From the NCBI RefSeq assembly GCF_034670125.1, contig NZ_JAXMOC010000009.1:50410-114409 (forward strand): a stretch of 64,000 nt of DNA, in the 5' to 3' direction. Source of the stretch: Maricaulis sp034670125. Lineage in GTDB: Bacteria; Pseudomonadota; Alphaproteobacteria; Caulobacterales; Maricaulaceae. Position 1 is the first letter of the stretch, and every line of letters starts with the position of its first letter. Positions 24,582 through 33,786 of the stretch are shown here, in pieces. The notes under the pieces are model-generated. The model was not told where the DNA came from, did no database searches, and saw only the letters and a program-made list of their open reading frames with translations. Position numbers and translations under genes: made by a program.

Positions 24582-25414
24582 GGCTCGTAAAGATCGGGCC
24601 GCCGATCCCGGAAAAAGCCCCAGGCGGCGCGATGGCGCTGCAGGTAGTCCAGATCGAACTCACCGATCACAAGGCCGGCTTCCGACCGGCCCAACTCGCT
24701 GACCTTCTCGCCGGTATGGCTGGCTGCGAAGGACGAGCCATAAAATACCTGCCCCCCCTCATCGCCGATCCGGTTCGCGGCAATCACCGGAATCACGTTT
24801 GACACCGCATGACCCTGCATTGCCCTTTGCCAGCGCGCCGCCGTGTCGAGGCTGTCATCATGCGGTTCCGATCCGATCGCTGTCGGATAGAGCAGCACCT
24901 CGGCGCCCAGCATCGTCATTGCGCGCGCCGCTTCCGGGAACCACTGGTCCCAGCAGATACCAACGCCAATCCTGCCAAATCTCGTGTCCCAGACCTTGAA
25001 GCCGGTGTTGCCGGGCCGGAAATAGAACTTCTCCATATAGCCCGGCCCGTCGGGGATATGGCTCTTGCGGTAGACCCCGAGGGCCGAACCGTCGGCGTCC
25101 AGCATGACCAGAGAATTGTAGTAGTGCGGCCCCTCGCGCTCATAGATCGAGACCGGAATGACCACGCCCAGCTCGGCCGCCAGCGGCTGCAGCGCGGTGA
25201 CGCACGGATGCTCCAACGCCGGATAGGCCGTCGCAAAGAAGGATTCGTCCTGGACCTTGCAGAAATACGGCCCCTGGAAGAGTTCCGGCGGCAGGATGAC
25301 CTGCGCACCCTGGCTCGCAGCTTCGCGCACCAGTGTGCTCACGGTGGCGATATTGGCGGTCATGTCAGACCCGAAAGCGGCCTGCAGGCCGGCGACCTTG
25401 AGTGTGCGTGCCAT
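24557..25414 (-). CDS. aguB: N-carbamoylputrescine amidase
   Basis: 285 residues from ATG 25414 (AGAGGA upstream). A nitrilase-superfamily enzyme that hydrolyses N-carbamoylputrescine to putrescine, CO2 and ammonia. The catalytic triad is visible: Glu44 in PPELFQG, Lys117 in YRKSHIPDG, Cys154 in GICWDQWFPE. The blocks EHPCVTALQPLAAELGVVIP and YPTAIGSEP are characteristic of AguB. It is the last gene of an operon that begins with agmatine deiminase, so both steps from agmatine to putrescine are encoded together; five base pairs separate it from the serine hydrolase gene before it. Confidence 0.93.
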   Translation of the reverse strand: MARTLKVAGLQAAFGSDMTANIATVSTLVREAASQGAQVILPPELFQGPYFCKVQDESFFATAYPALEHPCVTALQPLAAELGVVIPVSIYEREGPHYYNSLVMLDADGSALGVYRKSHIPDGPGYMEKFYFRPGNTGFKVWDTRFGRIGVGICWDQWFPEAARAMTMLGAEVLLYPTAIGSEPHDDSLDTAARWQRAMQGHAVSNVIPVIAANRIGDEGGQVFYGSSFAASHTGEKVSELGRSEAGLVIGEFDLDYLQRHRAAWGFFRDRRPDLYEPYFTPRSS

Positions 25415-25419
25415 CGCGC

Positions 25420-26616
25420 TCAGTCCTCTTCGAAACGGTCGAGCCAGCTGCCCGCCCCGTTGCCCGTGCGTAGATCCATAACCGTCGGCCACAGCCACCA
25501 GGCCGGCCGGTTGTCGGAATTCCAGAGCGCTACAAAAGCGAAACCCGTCTCCGGTTCAAGCACGATCTGCGCGCCATAGCCGGACAGATAGCCTGAGTGC
25601 AGGACCAGGGTGCGTCCTTCCCAGTCATAGATGCGCCAACCCAGCCCGTACCAGGTCTGGTCGACGCGCTGGCGCAGATCGCCCAGCCGGCGGGTCTCCC
25701 GCAGGGTCACCGTCAGCGGCGCATGGATCCGGCCGCGCACACTGTCGGACAAGCCGGGCCGGGTGCCCAGATGCAATTGCGCCCAGACGATCATGTCATC
25801 AAGCGACAGGTTGAGCCCGGAGGCCGAGGGAATTCGGTCATAGGGCGTCGCCGGGTCACCGGGAATATTGATCAACCGCCGCCAGCCACTGTGCGGCCTG
25901 GCCCAGGAGGGCGACGCTGTCAGCGCCGCCGAGCCGACCGAGGCGGCCGGCAGGCCAAGCGGCTCGAGCAGGCGGGATCGCAAAGTCAGGGAAAAGTCCT
26001 CGCCCGTCGCTTCGGCAACCACGGTCTCGAGCGCCGAGAAGGCGATGTTCTGATAGGTATAACAATCGCCGACCGGACACAGAAGATCGACCGAAGCCAG
26101 CCGGGTCCGGATACGGGCCGGAGACTGGCCGGCCTCGAGGTCAAGGTCATAGGCATTGGGTGGCAGACCGGTTCGGTGGCTGGCGATTTCCTCAAGCGTG
26201 GGCTGCCGGCTGCCCTGCAGGCGCAGGACATCGCCAGGCACCGGCGCCGCCAGATCGATCACCCCCTCCGCCTCAAGCATGCCAAGAAGGGTGCCGGTGA
26301 AGGTTTTGGAGACCGAGGCGGCGCGAAACAGGGTCTCCCGCGTCACCGCATCGCCGCTGCCGGCCGACGTCTCGCCATGGGTATAGACGAAAACCGGCTC
26401 GCCCTGCTCGATCACCGCCGCGACAAGACCGACAATGCGCCGGTCAGACATGGCCCTGTCGAGACGCGCTTCGAGGCTGTCGAGATACGGGTAGGCCGCC
26501 CGCGGATCCGCCAGACCGGATGGCGCCGCCGCGGCGGTCAGCGGCTCAGGCCCCTGTGCGCCCGCGAGGGCAGACAGGGTCAGGCTGAAAGCGGCGGTCA
26601 GAACGGTTCGGATCAA
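25420..26616 (-). CDS. Serine hydrolase of the beta-lactamase/penicillin-binding family
   Basis: 398 residues from TTG 26616, with GGAGAG eight bases before. A signal peptide ends near LAGAQG. Class C/DD-peptidase-type motifs are present: the nucleophile SVSK (101-104), YQN (188-190) and HSG in the C-terminal third. These enzymes act in the periplasm on D-amino-acid peptides, esters or beta-lactams. The gene sits between aguA (3 bp) and aguB (5 bp), so co-expression is almost certain. A periplasmic serine hydrolase in a cytoplasmic agmatine pathway is unexpected; it might release or process an agmatine-containing or amide substrate, but that is speculation. Confidence 0.85.
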   Translation of the reverse strand: MIRTVLTAAFSLTLSALAGAQGPEPLTAAAAPSGLADPRAAYPYLDSLEARLDRAMSDRRIVGLVAAVIEQGEPVFVYTHGETSAGSGDAVTRETLFRAASVSKTFTGTLLGMLEAEGVIDLAAPVPGDVLRLQGSRQPTLEEIASHRTGLPPNAYDLDLEAGQSPARIRTRLASVDLLCPVGDCYTYQNIAFSALETVVAEATGEDFSLTLRSRLLEPLGLPAASVGSAALTASPSWARPHSGWRRLINIPGDPATPYDRIPSASGLNLSLDDMIVWAQLHLGTRPGLSDSVRGRIHAPLTVTLRETRRLGDLRQRVDQTWYGLGWRIYDWEGRTLVLHSGYLSGYGAQIVLEPETGFAFVALWNSDNRPAWWLWPTVMDLRTGNGAGSWLDRFEED

Positions 26617-26619
26617 TCC

Positions 26620-27633
26620 TTACTCTCCGGCTTGGTGACAGGTCACACAGTGAAATGCCCCTCCGCCGGTGAGTATGGCACGCGATGCAACGCCGACCAC
26701 CTCATGCCGCGGGAAAATATCACGCAAGGCCGCAACAGCGGCATCGCCTGCCGCCCGATCATAGACCGGGACAACGACATGGCGGGGCCCGATGACCCAG
26801 TTCATGTGGCTGGCCGGCACTATATCGCCATCGCCGAGATCAACCCGGCCCGGTGACGGGATGCGCCGGACGTCCAGACGGCGGCCGCGGGCGTCCGTCA
26901 TCCCGGCCAGTTGGGCCGCAATGGCGTCCAGCGCTTCGGCCTGGGGATCATCATCGCCCCACGGGCTCTGGCAGACCACCACGCCGGGTGCGGCGAAGCG
27001 GGCAATATTGTCGACATGGCCATCCGTGTGGTCGGCCAGCAGGCCTTCGTCGATCCACAATACTTTCCCGACGCCGAGTGCCTCTTTCAGCACGGCTTCG
27101 ACCTCGGCTTCGCTGCGGCCCGGATTGCGATTGCTGTTGAGCAGGCACTGGCGGGTGGTCAACACGGCGCCCTCGCCGTCAAACTCCAGAGCGCCGCCTT
27201 CCGCGACCAGATCGACGCGGCGTTCGGTGGCGCCGGCCAGCTTGGCGATGACGCCGCCAATCGTATCGTCGCCCGGCAGCTCATACTTGCCGCCCCAGCC
27301 ATTGAAGCGGAAACGAACCGCCACCGCCTCGCCGCCATCACGCAGGAAGACAGGACCCGTGTCACGGGCCCAGACATCGCCGAACGGGGCGCGGACGACC
27401 GTTGCCCGGTCGCCGAGGGCCCGCTTGGCAGACGCCTCGGCCTGGTCGGTCGCCGCCAGAATGATCAGGTCCAGTGTCACACCCGCCGCCGACGGCGCGG
27501 TCACGGCCTTCAGGAAGGCACCGAACTCGGTCTGTGCCGGTTCCAGATTCTCCTCCCACAAATCGGCAGCGGACGGCCAACAGGTGAACAGGCGGGACTG
27601 GCGGGCGGTTTCGTGGGGCAGGGTCTTCGTCAT
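26620..27633 (-). CDS. aguA: Agmatine deiminase
   Basis: 337 residues from ATG 27633; no strong Shine-Dalgarno is seen, and the frame upstream overlaps the terminator of the TonB receptor. Converts agmatine to N-carbamoylputrescine. Peptidylarginine-deiminase fold: WARDTGPVFL, FNGWGGKYELPGDD, the acidic and histidine residues in the ADHTDGHVDNIARF block, and the nucleophilic Cys329 in GGGAFHC (the family norm is GGGNIHC). The enzyme ends CVTCHQAGE, with a second cysteine at 332 where most members have glutamine. First gene of the aguA-hydrolase-aguB operon. No arginine decarboxylase is in the window to supply agmatine, so it may be taken up. Confidence 0.92.
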   Translation of the reverse strand: MTKTLPHETARQSRLFTCWPSAADLWEENLEPAQTEFGAFLKAVTAPSAAGVTLDLIILAATDQAEASAKRALGDRATVVRAPFGDVWARDTGPVFLRDGGEAVAVRFRFNGWGGKYELPGDDTIGGVIAKLAGATERRVDLVAEGGALEFDGEGAVLTTRQCLLNSNRNPGRSEAEVEAVLKEALGVGKVLWIDEGLLADHTDGHVDNIARFAAPGVVVCQSPWGDDDPQAEALDAIAAQLAGMTDARGRRLDVRRIPSPGRVDLGDGDIVPASHMNWVIGPRHVVVPVYDRAAGDAAVAALRDIFPRHEVVGVASRAILTGGGAFHCVTCHQAGE

Positions 27634-27696
27634 GGCCGCGCATCTATCATGCAGCCAAGACCTTGGCGAGCCGCAAAAAGGCCGGGGCGTGGCGGC

Positions 27697-27728
27697 AAAA
27701 AAGAAGGGCGGCCCGAGAGCCGCCCTTC
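27697..27728 (-). terminator. Rho-independent terminator of the TonB receptor gene
   Basis: Stem GAAGGGCGGC / GCCGCCCTTC (27703-27712, 27719-27728), 6-nt loop, followed by T-rich sequence on the minus strand, 27 bp past the stop. Confidence 0.88.
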
Positions 27729-27754
27729 CAATCATTTCGTGAGTTACCGGTCGA

Positions 27755-30700
27755 TTAGAACTGGTAGCGCACGCCGAACTGGACCTGCCAGACCGAAGAC
27801 GTGGAAACACGCGATTCGGAGGCCGCATCACCGCGGAAGTCGTCATACAGGTAGGCACCGGAAACCGGGTCTATATTGTCGATCTCGACGACCGGCTGGA
27901 AGTACTCGTAGCCGACCTGCTCGAATCGACCCCAGTTTTCGTTCAGCAGGTTACCGAAGTTCTCGATGTCCATGTAGAAGACACCGCGAGCCGCGGCCGG
28001 GAAGAAGGCCGGGATTTCCTGCTGGAAGCGCATGTCGACACGGGTCGACCACGGGCTGTCAAAACCGTTACGCGGAGCAATTTCGCCCGCATAATTGATC
28101 AGGCCGGTACGCTGCAGGTACTCGTTGAACCCGGTGATGTCGAAGCCCGCAGTGTAGTTGATGAGCGGGTCAGACGTCAGCGTCACATTGCCCGTGCCAT
28201 CGGTCATCGGCACGTAGAGCAGCGTTCCCTCATCGTCAGCGGCACTCTCGTGAATACCGAACGGCGACTGGTTGCGATACTGGTTCGCATTGCCGTTCGA
28301 GTAGTCATAGGTGTAGCTGAAGTGACGGCCGGAACGGTGGTTCACGAACATCTCGACGCGGGTCTCATAGTCTTCGTAGAAGGCGTGAGACCAACCCAGA
28401 CGCAGCTTGAAGTCATGCTGGATTTCATAGTTGGACGTCGAAACGCGGGCGTTCTGGCGGTCAAACGATGCGTAATCCGAGTAGTTCGACGTTGCCGTCG
28501 ACGACGTTCCGGAGTGGGCATCTTCGACATTCTGGTTGGTATAGCCGAACCAGAAGCTGATCGCGTTGTCGAAGTCTTTTTCGACTTCGAACGACCAGAT
28601 ATCGGACTGACCCAAGTCAACACTCGTCAGGACGATGTCCTGGCGGTCGGTGTTGCAGTTGTAGATCGGGCGTCCGTCGACCGGCGACGTTCCGTTTGCC
28701 GGGCAGTTGGCATCATACCAGAACGGCGCATTGGCCTGCTCGTCGTGGAGGTATTCCACGGTGAACATCCAGTCGTTGCTGTCGAACATGTCGAACATCA
28801 CGTCCGCACCCAGCGAGGCACGGAGTGTCGACGGAATGTCGAAACCCGGAGCGATCGCATTGACCGAACCGTCGCCGGCCGTCAGGGCACCCTGGGCACC
28901 AGCGGGGACATTGTAGGCGTCCACATTGGTGATCGGGCCCGGCACGAAGACGCTGTCGATGTTGACGCCGTTGTTCGAGTAGGTGTTGGAAATCCAGACC
29001 AGCGGGTTACCGCCCGAGAAGCGGCCGATACCACCGCGCAGGGTGACGCCCGTGACCGAGAAGTCAGCGAAGCTGGCATCATAGGTGAACGGAGCTTCAT
29101 AGTTGAACGAGGCCCGCGGCATGATCACGTCAAGACCATCGATGGTGCCGGCGTTGCTGTAACCGTAACGGCCAAGGAAGTTGGCGTTGGCGGTCGGAGC
29201 ATCGTCGGTGGAGTAGCGATCATAACGAACACCGAACGCCACCGTCAGGCGGTCGCTGACATCGATTTCGTCTTGCAGGTAAAGGGTATCGAGCGTGAAG
29301 GAGAATGCAGCTGCACCATCGTTTTCGTCGTTGGTGACTGCGTTCTGGTAAAACAGGCTGTCAGCAACCTGGTTCCGGAAATCATTGACGGAACCGAAGT
29401 CATAGGAGCCTTCCGAACCCGGAACGAAGAGATTGAAGATGTCCTGGGTACGACGCTCATAGCCGCCAGAGATGACGTGGTTGTCGTAGACATACTCGCC
29501 GCGCAGCTTGAACTGGAAGGTTTCATTGGCCAGCGCATTGGCGTGACGGAAGAAATCCGGGCCGACCGACACAACGCTGCCGCTTGCCAGCTCGATATCC
29601 ATCTGGGCGAAATCGGAACCGTCTACCGAGTCCTGACCGGTGTCCTGGGTGGACTGGGAGATGGTCAGCTCGGTGGAGAAGTTGTCAGACCAATCAGAGA
29701 AGACCTGCAGGGACAGGGTCTCTGTGGCTTCGGAACGATTGTACCAGGTCGACGGCGTGCCGAGGTCCGCACGGTCAGAACGCTCCTGGACCGAGCCACC
29801 ATCATTGGTGTTGTAGGTCAGCTTGGCGCGATGATCTTCGTTGATGTTCCAGTCGAGCGAGATCAGCAGCTTCTCGTCGAGGCTGCCGAGGCTGGCATCC
29901 GGGAAGTTGGTCAGGTTGAGACCATAGACCGTATTACCGATATTGATGATTTCATCGATGTCAGCCTGAGTGATGCCGCTGCGCTCATTCAGGGCACCTG
30001 AGCCTAGCGGACCATTGAACAGCGGCTGTGCGCGCTCGAATTCTTCGTAAGACACGAAGAAGAACAGACGGTCTTCGATGATCGGGCCGGACAGCCAGCC
30101 ACCGCGGGTCTCTTCGGCAAATTCGCTGAAATTGATGGCGCGGCCGCGGCTGCTGTCACCAATCAGGCTGTCATCCGTGCGGAAGTAGTAGAGCGAGCCG
30201 TGAAGGTCGTTCTCGCCCGAACGGGTCACGGCGTTGATCGTGCCGCCGGTGAAACCACCATACTGGACGTCAAACGGAGCGATCTCGACCGAGAGAGCCG
30301 CCAGGGCGTCGATCGAAACCGGACCGCGGTTCTCGGACGGGAAGCCCGAGGAGTTCAGGCCGAACAGGTCATTCTGCGCAACACCGTCCACGGTGAAGGA
30401 GTTGTAACGGTTGTTCGAGCCAGCCAGCGAGATGGCGTCAGAGTTTTCCGGGTCGAGATTGGCGAAAGTGCTCAGGCGAGCCACGTCGCGCGGGTCGCGC
30501 GAGATCGACGGCAGGCCGTTGATGTCGTCAGCGGTGAAACGCGCCGACGGGCCGGTTTCGATATCGGTGAACATGCTGGCGGAAGCGGTGACGACGATCA
30601 CGTCTGCGGCACCGGACGTCAGAACGATCGGCAGGTTGGCCGGGGCGCCGAGCGCGAGGTAGACATCCTCGACCATCTGGCTGCCATAGCCGGCTGCATC

Positions 30701-30955
30701 GACACGGACCGTGTAAGGACCGCCGACGCGCAGGTCGCGGGCATTGAAGCCACCGTTGGCGGTCGTCGTCACGCGAGACACGGAGCCGGACGGCACGTGC
30801 GTGACGACAACGGATGCACCGGAGACCGGTGCACCGTCAGCGCTGACGGTGCCGCGGACACCACCAGTGGTCTCCTGCGCGTAAACAGCAGCCGGAGCCG
30901 CGGCCAGCAGGGCGATGGCCGCCGTGCCGAGAGAAAGTTTCTTAGTAAAAGACAT
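27755..30955 (-). CDS. Oar-like TonB-dependent outer-membrane receptor with carboxypeptidase-regulatory-like domain
   Basis: 1066 residues with a signal peptide ending AAPAAVYAQE. Residues about 30-115 form a CarboxypepD_reg-like immunoglobulin-type domain (VRGTVSADGAPVSGASVVVTH). A plug domain follows (ITQ-type ARFTADDINGLPSISRDPRDVARL, then YNSFTVDGVAQNDLFGL, GGFTGGTINAVTRSG), and then a large 22-strand barrel ending WQVQFGVRYQF. This layout and the blocks match the Oar family, known from Myxococcus for protein or signal export and otherwise of unknown substrate. It is a single-gene unit with its own terminator. A possible degenerate Pho box lies upstream (31043-31071). Confidence 0.9.
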   Translation of the reverse strand: MSFTKKLSLGTAAIALLAAAPAAVYAQETTGGVRGTVSADGAPVSGASVVVTHVPSGSVSRVTTTANGGFNARDLRVGGPYTVRVDAAGYGSQMVEDVYLALGAPANLPIVLTSGAADVIVVTASASMFTDIETGPSARFTADDINGLPSISRDPRDVARLSTFANLDPENSDAISLAGSNNRYNSFTVDGVAQNDLFGLNSSGFPSENRGPVSIDALAALSVEIAPFDVQYGGFTGGTINAVTRSGENDLHGSLYYFRTDDSLIGDSSRGRAINFSEFAEETRGGWLSGPIIEDRLFFFVSYEEFERAQPLFNGPLGSGALNERSGITQADIDEIINIGNTVYGLNLTNFPDASLGSLDEKLLISLDWNINEDHRAKLTYNTNDGGSVQERSDRADLGTPSTWYNRSEATETLSLQVFSDWSDNFSTELTISQSTQDTGQDSVDGSDFAQMDIELASGSVVSVGPDFFRHANALANETFQFKLRGEYVYDNHVISGGYERRTQDIFNLFVPGSEGSYDFGSVNDFRNQVADSLFYQNAVTNDENDGAAAFSFTLDTLYLQDEIDVSDRLTVAFGVRYDRYSTDDAPTANANFLGRYGYSNAGTIDGLDVIMPRASFNYEAPFTYDASFADFSVTGVTLRGGIGRFSGGNPLVWISNTYSNNGVNIDSVFVPGPITNVDAYNVPAGAQGALTAGDGSVNAIAPGFDIPSTLRASLGADVMFDMFDSNDWMFTVEYLHDEQANAPFWYDANCPANGTSPVDGRPIYNCNTDRQDIVLTSVDLGQSDIWSFEVEKDFDNAISFWFGYTNQNVEDAHSGTSSTATSNYSDYASFDRQNARVSTSNYEIQHDFKLRLGWSHAFYEDYETRVEMFVNHRSGRHFSYTYDYSNGNANQYRNQSPFGIHESAADDEGTLLYVPMTDGTGNVTLTSDPLINYTAGFDITGFNEYLQRTGLINYAGEIAPRNGFDSPWSTRVDMRFQQEIPAFFPAAARGVFYMDIENFGNLLNENWGRFEQVGYEYFQPVVEIDNIDPVSGAYLYDDFRGDAASESRVSTSSVWQVQFGVRYQF

Positions 30956-31042
30956 TGATCATGTCCCCCGATAAACCGAAGAGCGAGGAGTGAGTTCCCC
31001 GAGCGAAGCAAGCGCCGTCTACGCCGGGCGGCCGAACTTTCC

Positions 31043-31071
31043 AAGACACCAGCGCGAAGCTTTTGTGACAG
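31043..31071 (-). promoter_or_regulatory. Weak PhoB-like box upstream of the Oar-like receptor
   Basis: Minus strand CTGTCAC-AAAA-GCTTCGC-GCTG-GTGTCTT: two half-site-like heptamers 22 bp apart with a degenerate centre, the same arrangement as upstream of the porin gene, at a similar distance (about 90-115 bp) from the start. Confidence 0.3.
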
Positions 31072-31279
31072 TCGCCGCTTCGAGGACCGCCATCAACACC
31101 CTTCGCGAACGCAACAAACCGCAAGATATGTGTGTGCAGCCGCACAAAACCTCAAAATCCGCGACGTTTGCAGATTTCGGACGAAGAATTTTATCCCCAC
31201 GGCTCTTTACGGTCGGAGTCGAAAAGCGCATAGCCTGCGGCGAAAATGTAACACTTTTAGGCAGCCTTCCGGACCCATC

Positions 31280-32860
31280 ATGCCCGAGTCACCCACTGCT
31301 TCTCCGCTGAGTCGGGACACCTGGACGCGCGCCGCGATCGCCCTGATCATCGGCTTCGCGGTCCTGCGCATTATCGCGCTGGCGATCAGCCCCGTGTCCC
31401 TCTACCAGGACGAGTCCCAATACTGGGTCTGGTCGCGCCATTTCGATTGGGGCTACTACTCCAAGCCGCCGATGATCGCCTGGCTGATCAGCCTGTCGAC
31501 CGGCCTGCTGGGCGACAGCGATTTCGCGATCCGGCTGCCGGCGACCCTGCTGCATACCGGAACCGCGATTTTCCTGATGCTGAGCGCCCGCCAGCTTTGG
31601 GATGAACGCAGCGGATTCTGGGCCGCCGCCCTCTATCTCACCATGCCCGCGATCTGGGTGTCCGGCGTTGTGATCTCTACAGATGCCGTGCTTTTCCTGG
31701 CCTGGTCGGGCGGTTTGTATGCCTTGCTCCGCTTGCGCGCGGATGGGGGCTGGGGTGCCGCGGCCGGACTCGGCCTGGCCCTCGGATTCGGGTTCCTGTC
31801 CAAATACGCGATGATCTATTTCCTGGTCTCGACCGCACTGGCGATCGTGTTTGACGCGCCGGCTCGGCGGGCCTTGCTGGGCCTGCGCGGTGCCGCGACC
31901 CTCGCCATCTTCCTCGCGCTGCTGGCTCCCAACCTGGCCTGGAACGCGGCCCATGATTTCGCGACGGTCACGCATACCGCCGCCAATGCCAATTGGGGTG
32001 GCGAGCTGTTCCATCCGGGCGAACTGTTCGAATTCCTGATCGCCCAGCCCGGTGTCTTCGGACCGGTCACTTTCGGCGTGCTCGTGACCCTGTTCGGCCT
32101 CACCCTCGGAAAATTCCTGCGTGCCGCCCCGGACCAGCGGCTCCTGGTGCTCTACGCCTTGCCGCCGCTGGCCGTCGTTGCGGTGCAGGCCTTCATTTCC
32201 CGCGCCCATGCCAACTGGGCCGCCGCGACCTATGTCGCGGGAACCTTGCTCGTAGTCGGGTTCTTGTTGCGCGGTGCAACATGGCGTCGCTGGGCCCTGT
32301 TCGGTTCGATCGGCCTGCACACGGTGATCGGCCTGACAATCATCACCCTGGCGGCCAGCCCGGCGCTGGTCGTTGCCGTCGGCGCGGAAAACGCGACCAA
32401 GCGAATCCGGGCCTGGGACGTCACCGCCGAACAGATCATCGCCGCGGCCGAGGCGGACGACTATGCGATGATCGTGTTCGACGACCGCAATGCCTTCCAC
32501 CAGATGCAGCGCTACGCGCCGCAGCTGGAAGGCCGCATGGCGATGTGGTTGCGGTTCGCCGGACCGTCCAATCACGCCGAAGATGTCTGGCCGCTGTCCG
32601 AAGGGCAGGCCGGACGTCTGCTGGTGATCTCCAACCGGCCTCGCGAAGTGCCGCGAATGCGTGAGGATTTCGACGTCTTCGAGCCCGTCGGCCGCCTCGC
32701 CATTCCACTCGATGGCACCTACACGCGCGACTTCACGCTCTGGCAAGCCGAGGGTTATCAGCGGGTCGAGCGTGACGAGGCCTACGAGATCCGCTGGCAG
32801 GCGCATGACGAAGCCGACAGGACAACCCCGCTGCGCGGTTACAGCGGCGAAGGGCGGTAA
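31280..32860 (+). CDS. GT39/PMT-type membrane glycosyltransferase (ArnT-like)
   Basis: 526 residues from ATG 31280. About ten membrane helices, with the first periplasmic loop carrying the acidic catalytic motif YQDESQYWVWSRHFDWGYYSKPP. The DE pair after the first helix is the hallmark of the GT-C family, which transfers sugars from polyprenyl-phosphate donors to lipid A or proteins (ArnT and relatives). The C-terminal 120 residues form a soluble periplasmic domain (IVFDDRNAFHQMQRYAPQLEGRM). Donor and acceptor are not deducible. Its last 22 bp overlap the end of the convergent argC. Confidence 0.85.
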   Translation: MPESPTASPLSRDTWTRAAIALIIGFAVLRIIALAISPVSLYQDESQYWVWSRHFDWGYYSKPPMIAWLISLSTGLLGDSDFAIRLPATLLHTGTAIFLMLSARQLWDERSGFWAAALYLTMPAIWVSGVVISTDAVLFLAWSGGLYALLRLRADGGWGAAAGLGLALGFGFLSKYAMIYFLVSTALAIVFDAPARRALLGLRGAATLAIFLALLAPNLAWNAAHDFATVTHTAANANWGGELFHPGELFEFLIAQPGVFGPVTFGVLVTLFGLTLGKFLRAAPDQRLLVLYALPPLAVVAVQAFISRAHANWAAATYVAGTLLVVGFLLRGATWRRWALFGSIGLHTVIGLTIITLAASPALVVAVGAENATKRIRAWDVTAEQIIAAAEADDYAMIVFDDRNAFHQMQRYAPQLEGRMAMWLRFAGPSNHAEDVWPLSEGQAGRLLVISNRPREVPRMREDFDVFEPVGRLAIPLDGTYTRDFTLWQAEGYQRVERDEAYEIRWQAHDEADRTTPLRGYSGEGR

Positions 32861-33786
32861 CGGCCTTCCGGCAGACCCAGTGCCAGCGTCAGGTTTTGCA
32901 TGGCCTGAACGGCGGCGCCCTTGAGCAGGTTGTCGAGCACGCTGACCACGACCAGTTGGTGGCCGTCCCCGCCAAGGCCGAAACCACCCACCACCGCGCC
33001 GGGTTGGCGGGCGCCGTCCCGGACTTCTGGAATATCGGCGGTGACCCGCACCAGCGGTTCGCCGGCATAGGCGTGCTCGTACACCCCGCGCACCGCGTCT
33101 GGCGTCATCGGCGATTGCAGCGTCAGGTGCGTGGTCGCGACAATGCCGCGAAAAAAGGCCGCGACATGCGGCGTGAAACGTACCGTCGCGCCGGTGTGAC
33201 GCGTCATCTCCTGTTCGTGCAGATGGCCGGTCAGCGCATAGGGCATGAGATTGTCGGCGAGGGCCTCGACGTCATTCTTGCGGGATGGCGCGGTGCCGGC
33301 GCCGGAATATCCGGACACGCCGAACACATGCGCTTCACCGGCCAGACGACCGCGAACCGGGGCGATCGCCAATTGGCCCGCCGTCGCATAACAGCCCGGA
33401 TTGGCGATCCGCCGGGCAGCGGTGAGGCCGTCCCGGCCGTAAATCTCCGGCAGGCCATAGGTCCAGGACGCGTCGAAGCGATAGTCAGCCGACAGGTCAA
33501 CGATCACGGTATCCTCGGCGATGGCGGCCACGAAGGGGGCTGCGGCTCCGTTCGGCAGGGCGAGAATAACCGCGTCCACATCGCGCGCACTGACTGCGTC
33601 CGGGGTCAGGGCTTCAAATTCGAGACCAGTGGTGATTTCCGGCGCCATCTCCGCGACCGGGCGACCGGCCCATTCGCGCGAGCTGGCAAAGGCCAGCTCC
33701 AGATCCCCGCGCGCCCCGATCAGGCGCAAGAGCTCCCGTCCGGTATGGCCGCGCGCACCGACCAGACCGACACGGCGGACGGTCAT
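32839..33786 (-). CDS. argC: N-acetyl-gamma-glutamyl-phosphate reductase
   Basis: 315 residues from ATG 33786, which overlaps the argB stop as ATGA. Third step of arginine synthesis. The Rossmann motif VGLVGARGHTGRELLRL opens the protein and the catalytic cysteine lies in NPGCYATAG (near residue 134). GVSGYSGAGTAPSRK and the substrate-binding HLHEQEM follow. It is of the shorter ArgC class (about 310 residues). Last gene of the argF'-argB/A-argC operon; the 3' end overlaps the end of the convergent glycosyltransferase gene. Confidence 0.93.
   Translation of the reverse strand: MTVRRVGLVGARGHTGRELLRLIGARGDLELAFASSREWAGRPVAEMAPEITTGLEFEALTPDAVSARDVDAVILALPNGAAAPFVAAIAEDTVIVDLSADYRFDASWTYGLPEIYGRDGLTAARRIANPGCYATAGQLAIAPVRGRLAGEAHVFGVSGYSGAGTAPSRKNDVEALADNLMPYALTGHLHEQEMTRHTGATVRFTPHVAAFFRGIVATTHLTLQSPMTPDAVRGVYEHAYAGEPLVRVTADIPEVRDGARQPGAVVGGFGLGGDGHQLVVVSVLDNLLKGAAVQAMQNLTLALGLPEGRYRPSPL

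Noticed and set aside
28250..30001. 583-codon open frame opposite the TonB receptor
   Set aside because: Shadow frame: low-complexity Val/Arg/Gly composition and no start signal; the receptor on the other strand is complete.
31185..31205. DnaA-box-like TTATCCCCA stretches suggesting an origin
   Set aside because: Single scattered near-matches (also in the repeats near 19560 and 63690); no cluster, no AT-rich unwinding region and no origin-associated genes.
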